Below are positions 52,121 to 61,477 of a stretch of 64,000 nt of DNA, in pieces. Every line of letters begins with the position of its first letter. Positions within the stretch are counted from its first letter, which is position 1. The position numbers were made by a program, and so were the translations under genes. The notes beneath the pieces were generated by a model that was not told the origin of the DNA, did no database searches, and saw nothing but the letters and a program-made list of their open reading frames with translations. Source of the DNA: Bacteroides fluxus YIT 12057 (GTDB lineage Bacteria > Bacteroidota > Bacteroidia > Bacteroidales > Bacteroidaceae); the NCBI RefSeq assembly GCF_000195635.1, contig NZ_GL882621.1, forward strand, positions 113,940 to 177,939, written 5' to 3'.

Positions 52121-52205
52121 AATCTATTTCTTTTATTGGTTGCTACTAAATGTTACCTAAAACAATTCGATTGTCGGTTTGTTTTCTTTTCTCTTATTCT
52201 GTTTG

Positions 52206-52236
52206 CAAAAGTACACATAAAAATGAAACACGCAAA
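52206..52236 (-). promoter_or_regulatory. Promoter of gdhA
   Basis: On the minus strand, TTTG (52236 to 52233), a 19-bp spacer, then TACTTTTG (52213 to 52206), a full match to the Bacteroides consensus. The leader is about 80 nt. Confidence 0.75.
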
Positions 52237-52252
52237 CAAATTATAAATAAAA

Positions 52253-52290
52253 TGCGGGATAAAACAACAAAAATGATGTTTTATCCCGCA
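52253..52290 (-). terminator. Terminator of the malic enzyme unit
   Basis: A 13-bp perfect stem TGCGGGATAAAAC / 52278-52290 with a 12-nt loop, followed on the minus strand by TTTTATTT. It lies 22 bp after the small membrane protein stop. Confidence 0.8.
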
Positions 52291-52312
52291 AAAAGGAATA
52301 AAAAGATATTAT

Positions 52313-52486
52313 TTATTCTCTTTTGAGTGATTTTATCACCGGAATAAAGACTAAAGCTGCCGAAATGGCAAGTGTCAGAAGGATTGGACCGTCAATTCGT
52401 TCAACGGATATTAAAACAAAGTAGCAAAGTGCTGCCCAAAGCAGCACAATGCAAACTATTTGGGATTTTGATAACGGTCTTCTCAT
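52313..52486 (-). CDS. 57-residue membrane protein coupled to maeB
   Basis: A small protein starting [20 protein letters not shown] and ending VIKSLKRE. Two hydrophobic helices (about residues 10-27 and 34-51) are linked by a short polar turn VERIDGP, and both ends are basic, so both termini should be cytoplasmic. Its ATG overlaps the maeB stop as ATGA, the classic sign of translational coupling, and a terminator follows directly. I do not recognise a family. Its position suggests co-expression with malic enzyme, not a proven partnership. Confidence 0.7.
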   Translation of the reverse strand: MRRPLSKSQIVCIVLLWAALCYFVLISVERIDGPILLTLAISAALVFIPVIKSLKRE

Positions 52487-54771
52487 TTACCTGCTTTCTT
52501 TTTATCGACAATGGCATCGATTACTGCTACTGCGGTGATATTGACGATATCGCGTACAGAGCTTTCAAAATCGGTGAAGTGAATGGGCTTGTTCAATCCC
52601 ATCTGGATAGGACCGATCAGTTCAGCGTCCGTATCCATGGCCTGCAATAATTTATAGGCAGAATTGGCTGAACTCAGGTTGGGGAAGATAAGTGTATTCA
52701 CATCTTTGCCTTTCAGACGGGTGAAGGGGTATTTGGCGTCGCGCATCTCGCGGTTCATGGCAAAATTCACCTGCATTTCACCGTCAATGGCAAGTTCCGG
52801 ATAATTCTGCTGCATGTAGTCAACCGCTTCATGTACACTTACCGGACTTCCTTCTTTATCGGCTCCGAAGTTGGAGTAGCTTAACATGGCCATTACCGGT
52901 GTATGATTGAAGAAGCGTACTGTATGTTCGGATAACTTGGCAATGTCAATCAGGGTGGCGGCGTTGGGGTGGCGGTTGATAAGCGTATCGGCAAGGAAGA
53001 AAGTTCCTTTCTTGGAGTTGAGGATATGCATGGTGCCGAAGTGTTTGTATTCCGGACGGATACCGATAACTTCTTTGGCAACCTTGATGGTATTGCTGTA
53101 TTTGGTATATAGTCCGGTAATGAAGGCATCGGCTTCACCGGTTTCCACCATCATCATGCCAAAGTAGTTGCGCTCGAACATCTTGTCGTTGGCCTCTTCA
53201 TAAGTAGCGCCTTCACGTGCGCGCTTTTCCGAGAGGATACGTGCATAGCGTTCGCGGCGGGGAGCCTCGTCGGGATGGCGCAGGTTTACGATCTCAATGC
53301 CTTCAAGGCTGAGGTCGAGCTCCTTTGCCAGTTTTTCGATAGCTTCGTCATTGCCTAATATAATAGGATGGCAGATACCTTCGGCTTTGGCTTCGACGGC
53401 AGCTTTCAGCATATTGGGGTGGATGCCTTCGGCGAATACCACACGCTGCGGATTGCGGCGTGCCGTATCGTAAAGTTGGCGGGTCAGTTTGCTTTCGTAA
53501 CCCATCAATTCACGCAGCTGTAATTTGTAGGCGTCCCAATCTTCTATATTCTTCCGTGCCACGCCGCTTTCCATGGCCGCCCGTGCCACGGCACAGGATA
53601 CTTCGGTGATGAGGCGTGGATCCACCGGTTTCGGAATGAAATATTCGGGACCGAAAGTGAAATTGTTTACATGGTACGCTTCGTTCACGACATCGGGTAC
53701 GGGCTGTTTGGCCAGATTGGCTATGGCATGTACGGCAGCAATCTTCATCTCCTCGTTGATGGCTTTGGCTTGTGTGTCAAGGGCGCCGCGGAAGATGTAA
53801 GGGAAGCCGATTACGTTATTGATCTGGTTCGGATAGTCGGAACGTCCGGTGGACATCAACACATCCGGGCGTGCCGCCATTGCGTCTTCGTAAGAGATTT
53901 CCGGAGTAGGATTGGCAAGGGCGAATACGATGGGATGGTCGGCCATGCTGCGTACCATGTCCTGGGTCAGTACATTGCCTTTTGAAAGTCCGAGGAATAC
54001 GTCGGCACCCTTGATGGCCTCTGCGAGTGTATGTACGTCGCGGCGTTCGGTGGCGAAGTAGCGTTTCTGTTCTGTCAGGTTTTCACGGTCACTGGTAATG
54101 ACGCCTTTACTGTCCAGCATCAGGATATTTTCACGGCGGGCGCCGAGTGATTCATACAGTTTGGTGCATGACGTGGCGGAAGCACCTGCACCGTTTACCA
54201 CAATCTTGACATTTTCTATCTTCTTGCCTGCCACTTCAAGGGCATTCAGCAGTCCGGCACTCGAAATGATGGCGGTACCGTGCTGGTCATCGTGCATGAC
54301 GGGGATGTCGAGCTCTTCCTTCAGGCGGCGTTCGATTTCAAAACATTCGGGCGCCTTGATATCTTCCAGGTTGATACCGCCGAAAGTCGGGGCGATTGCC
54401 TTGACGGCTTCAATGAACTTGTCGGGATCTTTTTCGTTCACTTCGATGTCAAACACGTCAATGCCTGCATAAATCTTGAACAACAAGCCTTTTCCTTCCA
54501 TCACGGGTTTGCCGCCGAGGGCACCGATGTCACCGAGGCCTAATACGGCTGTCCCGTTGGAAATGACAGCCACCAGATTTCCTTTGGCGGTATATTTGTA
54601 TGCATCCTGCGGATTCTTTTCGATTTCGAGACAAGGTTCTGCAACACCTGGAGAGTATGCCAGTGAAAGGTCGGTTTGCGTACTGTAGGGCTTGGTAGGC
54701 ACTACTTCAATTTTTCCTGGCTTGCCTTGCGAGTGGTAAAGCAAAGCAGCTTCTTTGGTTATCTTTGCCAT
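52483..54771 (-). CDS. maeB: NADP-type malic enzyme with phosphotransacetylase-like domain
   Basis: Oxidative decarboxylation of malate to pyruvate. The 762-residue protein is the large MaeB form. The malic domain is at the N-terminus ([40 protein letters not shown], shown in part) and the NAD-binding part has [16 protein letters not shown]. From about residue 430 there is a phosphotransacetylase-like domain ([28 protein letters not shown]), regulatory in known members. -7 box TACATTTG at 54812 to 54805. A small membrane protein gene is coupled to its stop. Confidence 0.95.
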   Translation of the reverse strand: MAKITKEAALLYHSQGKPGKIEVVPTKPYSTQTDLSLAYSPGVAEPCLEIEKNPQDAYKYTAKGNLVAVISNGTAVLGLGDIGALGGKPVMEGKGLLFKIYAGIDVFDIEVNEKDPDKFIEAVKAIAPTFGGINLEDIKAPECFEIERRLKEELDIPVMHDDQHGTAIISSAGLLNALEVAGKKIENVKIVVNGAGASATSCTKLYESLGARRENILMLDSKGVITSDRENLTEQKRYFATERRDVHTLAEAIKGADVFLGLSKGNVLTQDMVRSMADHPIVFALANPTPEISYEDAMAARPDVLMSTGRSDYPNQINNVIGFPYIFRGALDTQAKAINEEMKIAAVHAIANLAKQPVPDVVNEAYHVNNFTFGPEYFIPKPVDPRLITEVSCAVARAAMESGVARKNIEDWDAYKLQLRELMGYESKLTRQLYDTARRNPQRVVFAEGIHPNMLKAAVEAKAEGICHPIILGNDEAIEKLAKELDLSLEGIEIVNLRHPDEAPRRERYARILSEKRAREGATYEEANDKMFERNYFGMMMVETGEADAFITGLYTKYSNTIKVAKEVIGIRPEYKHFGTMHILNSKKGTFFLADTLINRHPNAATLIDIAKLSEHTVRFFNHTPVMAMLSYSNFGADKEGSPVSVHEAVDYMQQNYPELAIDGEMQVNFAMNREMRDAKYPFTRLKGKDVNTLIFPNLSSANSAYKLLQAMDTDAELIGPIQMGLNKPIHFTDFESSVRDIVNITAVAVIDAIVDKKKAGK

Positions 54772-54804
54772 GGTAGATTAGTTAAATAGATTATAATTTT
54801 GCTG

Positions 54805-54812
54805 CAAATGTA
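54805..54812 (-). promoter_or_regulatory. -7 box of maeB
   Basis: TACATTTG on the minus strand, 33 bp before the start codon. Confidence 0.5.
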
Positions 54813-54841
54813 GGGATAAAAGTTCTAAATTGTTTTCTGTA

Positions 54842-54895
54842 GCTGATAATTTCTATTATAATTATCAGCGGATAAGCTAAAAATGCTTATTTTTG
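54842..54895 (+). promoter_or_regulatory. GH20 promoter with inverted repeat
   Basis: GCTGATAAT (54842-54850) and ATTATCAGC (54861-54869) form a perfect 9-bp inverted repeat with a 10-bp centre. The -7 box TATTTTTG (54888-54895) lies 18 bp downstream. The repeat could be a repressor operator. No AACC box of the HTCS type is present here. Confidence 0.45.
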
Positions 54896-54946
54896 GCACC
54901 GTAATGAGATATTATCCCCCATTTATTAACTTAATACATCAATGAC

Positions 54947-57451
54947 ATGAGATTTTTGAAACTCCCTTTAGCGGGATTGTTACTGTTGGCAATGACCCTG
55001 TTTGCAGGATGCAAGGCGGGCAAGGACCGGAAAGCACCGGTTGCCTTGACTTGGGAAATGGGTGCAAACAACGTTGAACCCGGATATTATGAGAATACTT
55101 TTATTCTCAAGAATATCTCTGATGAACTCTTGGGAAAAGGCTGGACCATCTACTATTCCCAACTGCCGCGCGTCATAAAGCAGGAGGGTGCCCCGGCCGT
55201 CAAGGTCGAGGCGGTGAACGGTAATTTCTTCAGAATGTCTCCCACGGAGAACTTTACCCCTTTGGCTCCGGGAGATTCAATGCGGATTACTTTCCGCTGT
55301 ACCTATAAACTGGACAGAAATTCCCATGTCCCGGAAGGGACATACTGGGTGGAGACTATGGACGGTAAAGAAGGGAAACCGCTTCCCGTGGCATTGAATG
55401 CACTTCCATTGCCTTCTCCCGAATCTGTCGGCGGCTATCCGGACGCTTCCCGAATCTATGAAGCCAACCTTCGCCTGGCAGATGCGCCTGCATTGAAAGA
55501 GTCGGATCTCCTGCCTTCTGTAAAGAAAGCCGTGCGGGTTGAGGGTAGTCTTGTTCTGGAAGGTAAAGTTGCGGTGGCTTATCCTGATGATTTTTCGGTC
55601 GAAGCCAGTCTGCTGAAAGAAAAGTTGGCGGGTGTTTATGGAATGGAAGTGACTGAAAAGGCCCCTGTGACTATCGTTCTGGAGCCTTTGGCTGACAAGG
55701 AAGAAGCCGTCAACGATGAATACTATACCCTGGATATAGACAATAACCGGATAAAGATAAGCGCTGCTGCCTCTCATGGCATTTTCAACGGTATCCAGAC
55801 TTTACTGGCCATGTTGAAAGGAAAGCAGGCTCCTTATCAGCTGGAAGCGGTTTCTATTCAGGATTATCCGGACCTGTCTTATCGCGGACAAATGATAGAC
55901 ATAGCCCGCGACTATACCACACCGGAAAACATGAAGAAGCTGATTGATGTCTTGGCTTCCTATAAAATGAATGTCCTTCATTTTCATTTTTGCGATGATG
56001 AAGGTTGGCGCCTGGAAATTCCCGGTCTGGAGGAGCTGACTGCCGTAGGAAGCCGCCGGGGACATACTACGGACGAGAGCCAATGTCTCTATCCATGCTA
56101 TGACGGTGGATATGATCCCGATGCGAAGACTCCCGGCAACGGGTATTATACCCGTGAGGCATTTATCGGCCTGCTGCGGTATGCGGCTGAAAGGCATGTC
56201 CGCGTGATACCGGAAATAGAATCTCCGGGACATGCCCGTGCGGCCATCGTTTCCATGAAGGCCCGTTATGACAAATACATCGGGACCGACCCTGAGAAGG
56301 CGACCGAGTATCTGTTGAGCGAACCGGAAGATACTTCCCGTTATACTTCTGTACAATACTATACGGATAATGTCATCAATGTGGCCTTGCCTTCCACTTA
56401 CCGTTTTATGGAAAAAGTGATTCAGGAACTTAATGCCATGTATAAGGAAGCGGGTGTGCCGCTGACTACCGTGCATCTGGGCGGTGACGAAGTTCCGCGC
56501 GGTGTATGGATGGGGTCTCCCGAATGCCGGAAACTGATGAAAGAAAAGGGGATGGAAAAAGCCCATGATCTGTCGGAGTATTTCATTACACGGATGGCGG
56601 GCATCCTGCAAAAGAACGGCTTGAAGGTCAGCGGCTGGCAAGAAGTTGCCTTGGGGCATACGGAAGAAGCTCACCGGCAGTTGAGACAACAGACTGAAGG
56701 TGTATATTGCTGGAATACCGTTCCGGGATCTGATGAAGTGGTCTATCACACGGCGAACAACGGTTATCCTGTCATTCTTTGCAATGTGGGTAATTTCTAT
56801 ATGGATATGGCATATAACGGCCATCCTGATGAACGTGGCCTTGATTGGGGAGGGTATGTTGATGAGTCCATATCCTTTTCGATGCTTCCTTACAGCATTT
56901 ACCGCTCGTTGCGTGTGGATATGGCGGGCAATCCCGTTGACTTGGATAAAGCGGAGAAAGGAAAGACTGCTTTGACTGAAGCGGGCAGGCGGAATATAGT
57001 AGGTGTGCAGGGGCAGCTGTTTGCCGAAACCATCCGTAGCTTTGAAGGGGTGGAATATCTTCTTTTCCCGAAGCTGATGGGGTTGGCAGAACGCGGTTGG
57101 AATGCCCATCCGGCATGGGAATCTTTGTCGGGTGCGCAGGAACAACAAGCTTTCAATCAAGCGTTGGCGCTTTATTATGAGAAAATCAGCAAGGAGGAAA
57201 TGCCTTATTGGGCAAAGAACGGCATTAATTTCCGTCTGCCGCAACCGGGTCTGATGGTGAAAGACGGCAACCTTTACGCCAATGTGGCCATTCAAGGCGG
57301 TGAAATACGTTACACGACGGATGGAACGGAACCTGGCGCGCAATCTGCATTGTGGAAGGCGCCGGTGAAATGTGAAGCTTCAGCCGTTAAGGCAAAGACT
57401 TTCTATCAAGGGAAAGAGAGTTTGCCGATAACGTTGGCTGTCGGGCGGTAA
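54947..57451 (+). CDS. Lipoprotein GH20 beta-N-acetylhexosaminidase (chitobiase-like)
   Basis: An 834-residue lipoprotein (signal ending LFAGC). The domain order is that of chitobiase: an N-terminal carbohydrate-binding CHB_HEX-like domain (residues about 30-155), a GH20b domain (about 190-300), the catalytic barrel (about 305-730) and a small C-terminal Ig-like domain. The catalytic pair is Asp514-Glu515 in HLGGDEVPRGVW; polarised-amide-type retaining hydrolysis of terminal GlcNAc or GalNAc is expected. It could supply GlcNAc from chitobiose, complementing the GH18/GH9 locus 20 kb away, but its promoter looks different. Single gene. Confidence 0.93.
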   Translation: MRFLKLPLAGLLLLAMTLFAGCKAGKDRKAPVALTWEMGANNVEPGYYENTFILKNISDELLGKGWTIYYSQLPRVIKQEGAPAVKVEAVNGNFFRMSPTENFTPLAPGDSMRITFRCTYKLDRNSHVPEGTYWVETMDGKEGKPLPVALNALPLPSPESVGGYPDASRIYEANLRLADAPALKESDLLPSVKKAVRVEGSLVLEGKVAVAYPDDFSVEASLLKEKLAGVYGMEVTEKAPVTIVLEPLADKEEAVNDEYYTLDIDNNRIKISAAASHGIFNGIQTLLAMLKGKQAPYQLEAVSIQDYPDLSYRGQMIDIARDYTTPENMKKLIDVLASYKMNVLHFHFCDDEGWRLEIPGLEELTAVGSRRGHTTDESQCLYPCYDGGYDPDAKTPGNGYYTREAFIGLLRYAAERHVRVIPEIESPGHARAAIVSMKARYDKYIGTDPEKATEYLLSEPEDTSRYTSVQYYTDNVINVALPSTYRFMEKVIQELNAMYKEAGVPLTTVHLGGDEVPRGVWMGSPECRKLMKEKGMEKAHDLSEYFITRMAGILQKNGLKVSGWQEVALGHTEEAHRQLRQQTEGVYCWNTVPGSDEVVYHTANNGYPVILCNVGNFYMDMAYNGHPDERGLDWGGYVDESISFSMLPYSIYRSLRVDMAGNPVDLDKAEKGKTALTEAGRRNIVGVQGQLFAETIRSFEGVEYLLFPKLMGLAERGWNAHPAWESLSGAQEQQAFNQALALYYEKISKEEMPYWAKNGINFRLPQPGLMVKDGNLYANVAIQGGEIRYTTDGTEPGAQSALWKAPVKCEASAVKAKTFYQGKESLPITLAVGR

Positions 57452-57485
57452 AGGGGCCCATTGGCTGAATTCTTCTTAGAAGTTT

Positions 57486-57565
57486 ATTCAAAGCTTGTGA
57501 ATATCCGTTCACAAGCTTTGAATATATATTCGCAGGCTTTGAATATCCGTTCGCGCACTGCGAAC
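57486..57565. repeat. Inverted and direct repeats downstream of GH20
   Basis: A perfect 16-bp stem (57486-57501 with 57508-57523, loop TATCCG) is followed by a second, partly similar unit (TTTGAATATCCGTTC repeated at 57538-57552) ending in a GTTCGC/GCGAAC hairpin (57549-57565). There is no T-tract, so it is not a standard terminator. The 57452-57712 gap holds no convincing gene. Confidence 0.65.
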
Positions 57566-57697
57566 AGAGATCTCACTTAACTCCGCGGCTTTTTAGTCTT
57601 GGCTTCAAAAGTCTTTTCTTTAGCTTTCCGTGAAGTTTTCAATAGACATCTGACGGCTGGGGGATATAGTATCTTTCGGCAGCGGCACTATCTCTCC

Positions 57698-57733
57698 TGC
57701 ATTCAGTGCCTGTTATGCATTCAGTGCCTGTTC
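57698..57733. repeat. 18-bp tandem duplication across the metY stop codon
   Basis: TGCATTCAGTGCCTGTTA (57698-57715) and TGCATTCAGTGCCTGTTC (57716-57733) differ at one base. The duplication places TAA between two copies of the codons for QALNA at the MetY C-terminus. Confidence 0.7.
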
Positions 57734-58993
57734 AATATCAGCAATGATGTCATCCGCATTTTCTATGCCTACTGAAAAGCGAATCAAGTCGGGACGTACA
57801 CCGGCTTCCATCAGTTGTTCGTCCGTGAGCTGGCGGTGTGTATGACTGGCAGGATGCAGCACACAAGTACGTGCATCGGCTACATGGGTTACGATAGCGG
57901 CCAGTTTCAGTGAATCCATGAATTTGATGGCTACGTCCCGTCCTCCTTTCAGGCCGAAAGTGACAACGCCGCATGAACCGTTCGGCATGTATTTCTGTGC
58001 CAGTTCATGGTATTTGTCACCCGGCAGGCCACAATAGTTTACCCAAGCTACTTTATCATTCTTGGAAAGGTATTCGGCAACAGCCTGGGCATTCTTGCAG
58101 TGTTGGGGCATGCGCAGGTGCAGGGTTTCCAGACCAAGATTCAGCAAAAATGCGTTTTGCGGTGACTGGATGCTGCCGAGGTCGCGCATCAGCTGTGCGG
58201 TGGCTTTGGTGATATAAGCCATTTTTCCAAAGGCTTTCGTGTAAGTCAGCCCGTGGTATGATTCGTCCGGAGTGCACAGGCCGGGGAACTTGTCGGCATG
58301 TGCATCCCAATCGAAGTTGCCGCTATCTACTATGGCTCCTCCTACACTGGTGGCATGGCCGTCCATGTATTTGGTGGTAGAGTGTACCACGATGTCTGCG
58401 CCCCATTCAAACGGGCGGCAGTTGATGGGAGTGGGGAAGGTGTTGTCTATAATCAGGGGAACGCCGTGTTTATGGGCGATACGTGCGAACTTCTCAATGT
58501 CGAGCACTTCCAGTGTAGGGTTGGAGATTGTTTCGCCGAACAGTGCTTTGGTATTCGGACGGAAAGCAGCCGAGATTTCTTCTTCCGGTGCATCCGGATT
58601 GATGAAAGTAACCTCAATGCCCAGCTTTTTCATCGTCACACCGAAAAGGTTGAACGTTCCGCCGTAAATGGTAGATGAACAGACGAAATGGTCGCCTGCC
58701 TGGCAGATATTGAAGATAGCGTAGAAGTTGGCAGACTGTCCGCTGGAGGTCAGCATGGCAGCTACACCGCCTTCGAGGGCGGCTATCTTGGCGGCTACGG
58801 CATCATTCGTCGGGTTTTGCAGGCGGGTATAGAAATAGCCGCTTTCCTCAAGGTCGAACAGGCGTGCCATCTGTTCACTGGTTTCATATTTGAATGTTGT
58901 ACTTTGATAGATGGGGAGTACGCGGGGCTCCCCCTTTTTAGGAGTCCATCCGGCTTGTACGCACAGGGTCTCCGGCTTGAATTGTTTTGTCAT
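57713..58993 (-). CDS. metY: O-acetylhomoserine sulfhydrylase (MetY-type)
   Basis: PLP enzyme making homocysteine (or methionine with methanethiol) from O-acetylhomoserine and sulfide. The start MTKQFKPETLCVQAGW gives 426 residues. PLP-binding Lys208 is in HSTTKYMDGHA. SGQSANFYA, IIDNTFPTPINCRPFEWGAD and the C-terminal RFSVGIENADDIIADIEQAL follow, all in the Cys/Met-metabolism family order. An 18-bp duplication ends the gene; past the stop the frame stays open for about 30 codons. Divergent from the amidase gene. Confidence 0.94.
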   Translation of the reverse strand: MTKQFKPETLCVQAGWTPKKGEPRVLPIYQSTTFKYETSEQMARLFDLEESGYFYTRLQNPTNDAVAAKIAALEGGVAAMLTSSGQSANFYAIFNICQAGDHFVCSSTIYGGTFNLFGVTMKKLGIEVTFINPDAPEEEISAAFRPNTKALFGETISNPTLEVLDIEKFARIAHKHGVPLIIDNTFPTPINCRPFEWGADIVVHSTTKYMDGHATSVGGAIVDSGNFDWDAHADKFPGLCTPDESYHGLTYTKAFGKMAYITKATAQLMRDLGSIQSPQNAFLLNLGLETLHLRMPQHCKNAQAVAEYLSKNDKVAWVNYCGLPGDKYHELAQKYMPNGSCGVVTFGLKGGRDVAIKFMDSLKLAAIVTHVADARTCVLHPASHTHRQLTDEQLMEAGVRPDLIRFSVGIENADDIIADIEQALNA

Positions 58994-59043
58994 AATGCTA
59001 TCTGTCTTTTTAAGTTTATTGCTAATTATCAAGTAAGTTGCCG

Positions 59044-59071
59044 CAAAAGTAGGGAAAAAAATATAATTTTG
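59044..59071. promoter_or_regulatory. Divergent -7 boxes of metY and the amidase gene
   Basis: Minus strand TACTTTTG (59051 to 59044) for metY and plus strand TAATTTTG (59064-59071) for the amidase. Confidence 0.5.
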
Positions 59072-59149
59072 TGTGCAGTAACGGTAAAATGCTATAAATT
59101 AGCGGCTGGAAATCTGCAGCGAACCGAATAAATGACGAATAATTGGAAT

Positions 59150-60166
59150 ATGAAACGCATACTTTGCCTACTGGCCATTCTCTTTTGCACTTTGTTTGCT
59201 TTTAATGCTTCGGCTCAAGAAGAGCGGGACAGTCCGAGACGTGGAGAAGGAGTCTCTGCTTTCCTGGAACGCAACAAGCGTCCGGGGAGAACCTATTATA
59301 AAGAGTTCTTGAAACTGAACGAGAAACGCCTTAAAGGGAAAGAGGAATTACGACTGGGAGTGAAGTACGTACTGCCTCCATTGCGGAACAGTTCTGCCTC
59401 CAGATCGGCCGGTAACAGGAAAAGGGCCATCAATGAGCCTTTGTTCGGAAAAGGGCTTGCCAATGTAAAGGTTACTTCGGACCGTTTGCGGGGTGCCTGT
59501 TTTTATGTAGTCAGCGGGCACGGAGGTCCCGACCCGGGAGCCATCGGCAAGATCGGCAGAATAGAGTTGCATGAAGACGAATACGCCTATGACGTCGCTT
59601 TGCGTCTCGCCCGTAATCTGATGCAGGAAGGTGCCGAAGTCCATATCATTATCCAGGATGCTAAAGACGGTATTCGTGATGACCGTTATCTTTCGAACAG
59701 TAAGCGTGAAACTTGTATGGGGGCCGCCATTCCCTTGAACCAGGTGGCACGCCTTCAACAGCGTTGTGCCAAAATCAATGAACTTTATAGGAAAGACCGG
59801 AAGAACTATAAATATTGCCGTGCCATTTTCCTGCATGTAGATAGCCGCAGCAAGGGACACCAGACTGATGTGTTCTTTTACCATTCCAGGAACAAGCCTG
59901 ACAGCAAAAGGCTGGCAACGACCATGAAGAATACTTTTGAGTCAAAATATGACAAACATCAGCCTAACCGTGGCTTTACGGGGACGGTCAGCGCGCGTAA
60001 TCTGTATGTGCTTGCCAACACTTCACCTGCGTCCGTGTTTGTGGAGCTGGGCAATATCCAGAATACCTTTGACCAGCGCCGCTTTGTCATCAGTTCCAAC
60101 CGTCAGGCGTTGGCAAAGTGGTTGATGGAAGGATTTATCGCAGATTACAGACGAGCCGTGCGCTGA
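59150..60166 (+). CDS. Secreted N-acetylmuramoyl-L-alanine amidase (Amidase_3)
   Basis: Zinc amidase cutting the bond between MurNAc and the stem peptide. The start MKRILCLLAILFCTL gives a signal peptide cut near ASAQ and 338 residues. The domain (about residues 120-335) shows the zinc ligands His in SGHGGPDPGA, Glu in IELHEDEYA and His in FLHVDSRS, and the catalytic Glu in VFVELGNIQN. The segment between residues 40 and 110 is basic and possibly peptidoglycan-binding. Its last 22 bp overlap the end of the convergent EamA gene. Confidence 0.92.
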   Translation: MKRILCLLAILFCTLFAFNASAQEERDSPRRGEGVSAFLERNKRPGRTYYKEFLKLNEKRLKGKEELRLGVKYVLPPLRNSSASRSAGNRKRAINEPLFGKGLANVKVTSDRLRGACFYVVSGHGGPDPGAIGKIGRIELHEDEYAYDVALRLARNLMQEGAEVHIIIQDAKDGIRDDRYLSNSKRETCMGAAIPLNQVARLQQRCAKINELYRKDRKNYKYCRAIFLHVDSRSKGHQTDVFFYHSRNKPDSKRLATTMKNTFESKYDKHQPNRGFTGTVSARNLYVLANTSPASVFVELGNIQNTFDQRRFVISSNRQALAKWLMEGFIADYRRAVR

Positions 60167-61053
60167 CGGTGTGTTTTCTTTTCATGCATGACCACGATGG
60201 TTACCGCAGTCAATATGAGTACAATGCCGATGGCACTTGCCGGCGTGAAACTCTCATGAAATACGCTGTATCCGATGGCTACGGCAGTCAGTGGTTCCAA
60301 GGCGCCGAATATGGATGTCAGGGTGGGGCCGACGTGCTTGATGGCTTTGACCAGGGTTATGTTGGAAATAGCTGTTGCCGGCAGTGCCAGCCCAAGTATA
60401 TTCAGCCAGGTATGTCCGTCCGTTGCCAACCGGATGCCGCCTGTCAGGAATCCCCCTATAATGAAAAACAGTGCTCCCAGCCCCATGACATAGCATGTCA
60501 ATGCCGTTGAGGGGATATGGGTGGCCCGGCTTTTGCGTACCCCGATGATGTATCCCGCGTAAAAGAACAAGGACAGTATTGCAGCTGTCATGCCTATGGT
60601 ACTGTTCCCGTTATTCCCGTTCATTTCTCCGGATGACAACAATCCGGCCCCTATCAGTGAAATGGAGACGGCGAACAGCACCGAGAAGGATTTTTTCTCT
60701 CCGAACAGCAACATCATGGCAAGTGCCACGGCCAATGGATACATGAAGTGAATGGTAGATGCCACTCCACTGGCTATGTGTTGGTAGGCGATGACGAGGC
60801 TGAATGAAGTTGCCGCCCTCAATAGGCTGAGCAGGAATACCGCTCCCCAATCCTTGCGGCCGATTCGGAATGTCTCTTTCAGCATCATTCCGAATAAGGC
60901 CAATGAAAGTGAAGCGATTCCCCAACGGTATGCCAATACTTCGAAGGAAGAAAACCCTGCAGTCAGTAATGATATCGTGAAAAAAGGCGCCAGTCCGAAT
61001 GTAGATGAGGAAAGTGCCGCATATATATATCCTTTTATCTGGTTGTTTTGCAT
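60145..61053 (-). CDS. EamA-family (DMT) transporter
   Basis: A 302-residue inner-membrane protein of ten predicted helices in two EamA repeats (AYRWGIASLSLALFGMMLKE; TLTSIFGALEPLTAVAIGY). The family exports or imports small metabolites; the substrate cannot be told. The end overlaps the convergent amidase gene. -7 box TACTTTTG at 61134 to 61127. Confidence 0.92.
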   Translation of the reverse strand: MQNNQIKGYIYAALSSSTFGLAPFFTISLLTAGFSSFEVLAYRWGIASLSLALFGMMLKETFRIGRKDWGAVFLLSLLRAATSFSLVIAYQHIASGVASTIHFMYPLAVALAMMLLFGEKKSFSVLFAVSISLIGAGLLSSGEMNGNNGNSTIGMTAAILSLFFYAGYIIGVRKSRATHIPSTALTCYVMGLGALFFIIGGFLTGGIRLATDGHTWLNILGLALPATAISNITLVKAIKHVGPTLTSIFGALEPLTAVAIGYSVFHESFTPASAIGIVLILTAVTIVVMHEKKTHRQRTARL

Positions 61054-61126
61054 CTTTTATCTTGATTTTTAGCAGATGTTTCAGAACTGTCTGTTTCATC
61101 ATTTGTTAGTCTCACGCAATGCCGTG

Positions 61127-61134
61127 CAAAAGTA
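61127..61134 (-). promoter_or_regulatory. -7 box of the EamA gene
   Basis: TACTTTTG on the minus strand, 73 bp before the start codon. Confidence 0.5.
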
Positions 61135-61248
61135 GTGAATAAATGCATCCGCTTGAATCGTTTTCACTTATTTTCTATTTGCATTTTCACGATGCAAAAA
61201 TAAGGCGAAAAGAGATAGGGGACTTGTCCGATGTTGCTATAAATTCGA

Positions 61249-61256
61249 TATCTTTG
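61249..61256 (+). promoter_or_regulatory. -7 box upstream of the hxlR region
   Basis: TATCTTTG, 16 bp before the ATG of an interrupted short frame and 215 bp before the HxlR start. Confidence 0.5.
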
Positions 61257-61272
61257 CATTTTAGATAAAAAC

Positions 61273-61467
61273 ATGATTTTTCCAGAGGACCGAAGAAACG
61301 AAATGGCAGCTTTTGTCATGGGCGAGGCAGTACCACTGTATTGACTTTATACAAGAGGATCCGGTGCAGTTTCCGCATCGATCTACAAAGAAACCCCGGA
61401 CGATCCTTGCCTGGGAGGCTTCGCATGGTTCGGCTGCGGGATAAACGGGATATATTATAATAAGTAG
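61273..61467 (+). pseudogene. Interrupted short frame, possible gene remnant
   Basis: From ATG 61273 one frame runs 64 codons to TAG 61465, broken by TGA at codon 24 (MGEAVPLY then stop, then VSASIYKETPDDPCLGG). In another frame, between about 61342 and 61420, the words FIQEDPVQFPHRSTKK and ILAW recall the N-terminus of the Bacteroidota TIGR02757 family. Either reading suggests decayed coding sequence. Otherwise the 61103-61477 gap holds only promoter boxes. Alternatively this is simply a long leader of the regulator gene. Confidence 0.3.
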
Positions 61468-61477
61468 AGGTTTGAAA

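Noticed and set aside
54772..54946. GH20 promoter as a fourth HTCS target
   Set aside because: No AACC or GGTT appears in the gap, so it lacks the shared operator pattern.
55802..57343. 513-codon frame on the minus strand
   Set aside because: Antisense to the GH20 gene, whose motifs and domain order are complete; the opposite frame has no recognisable domain.
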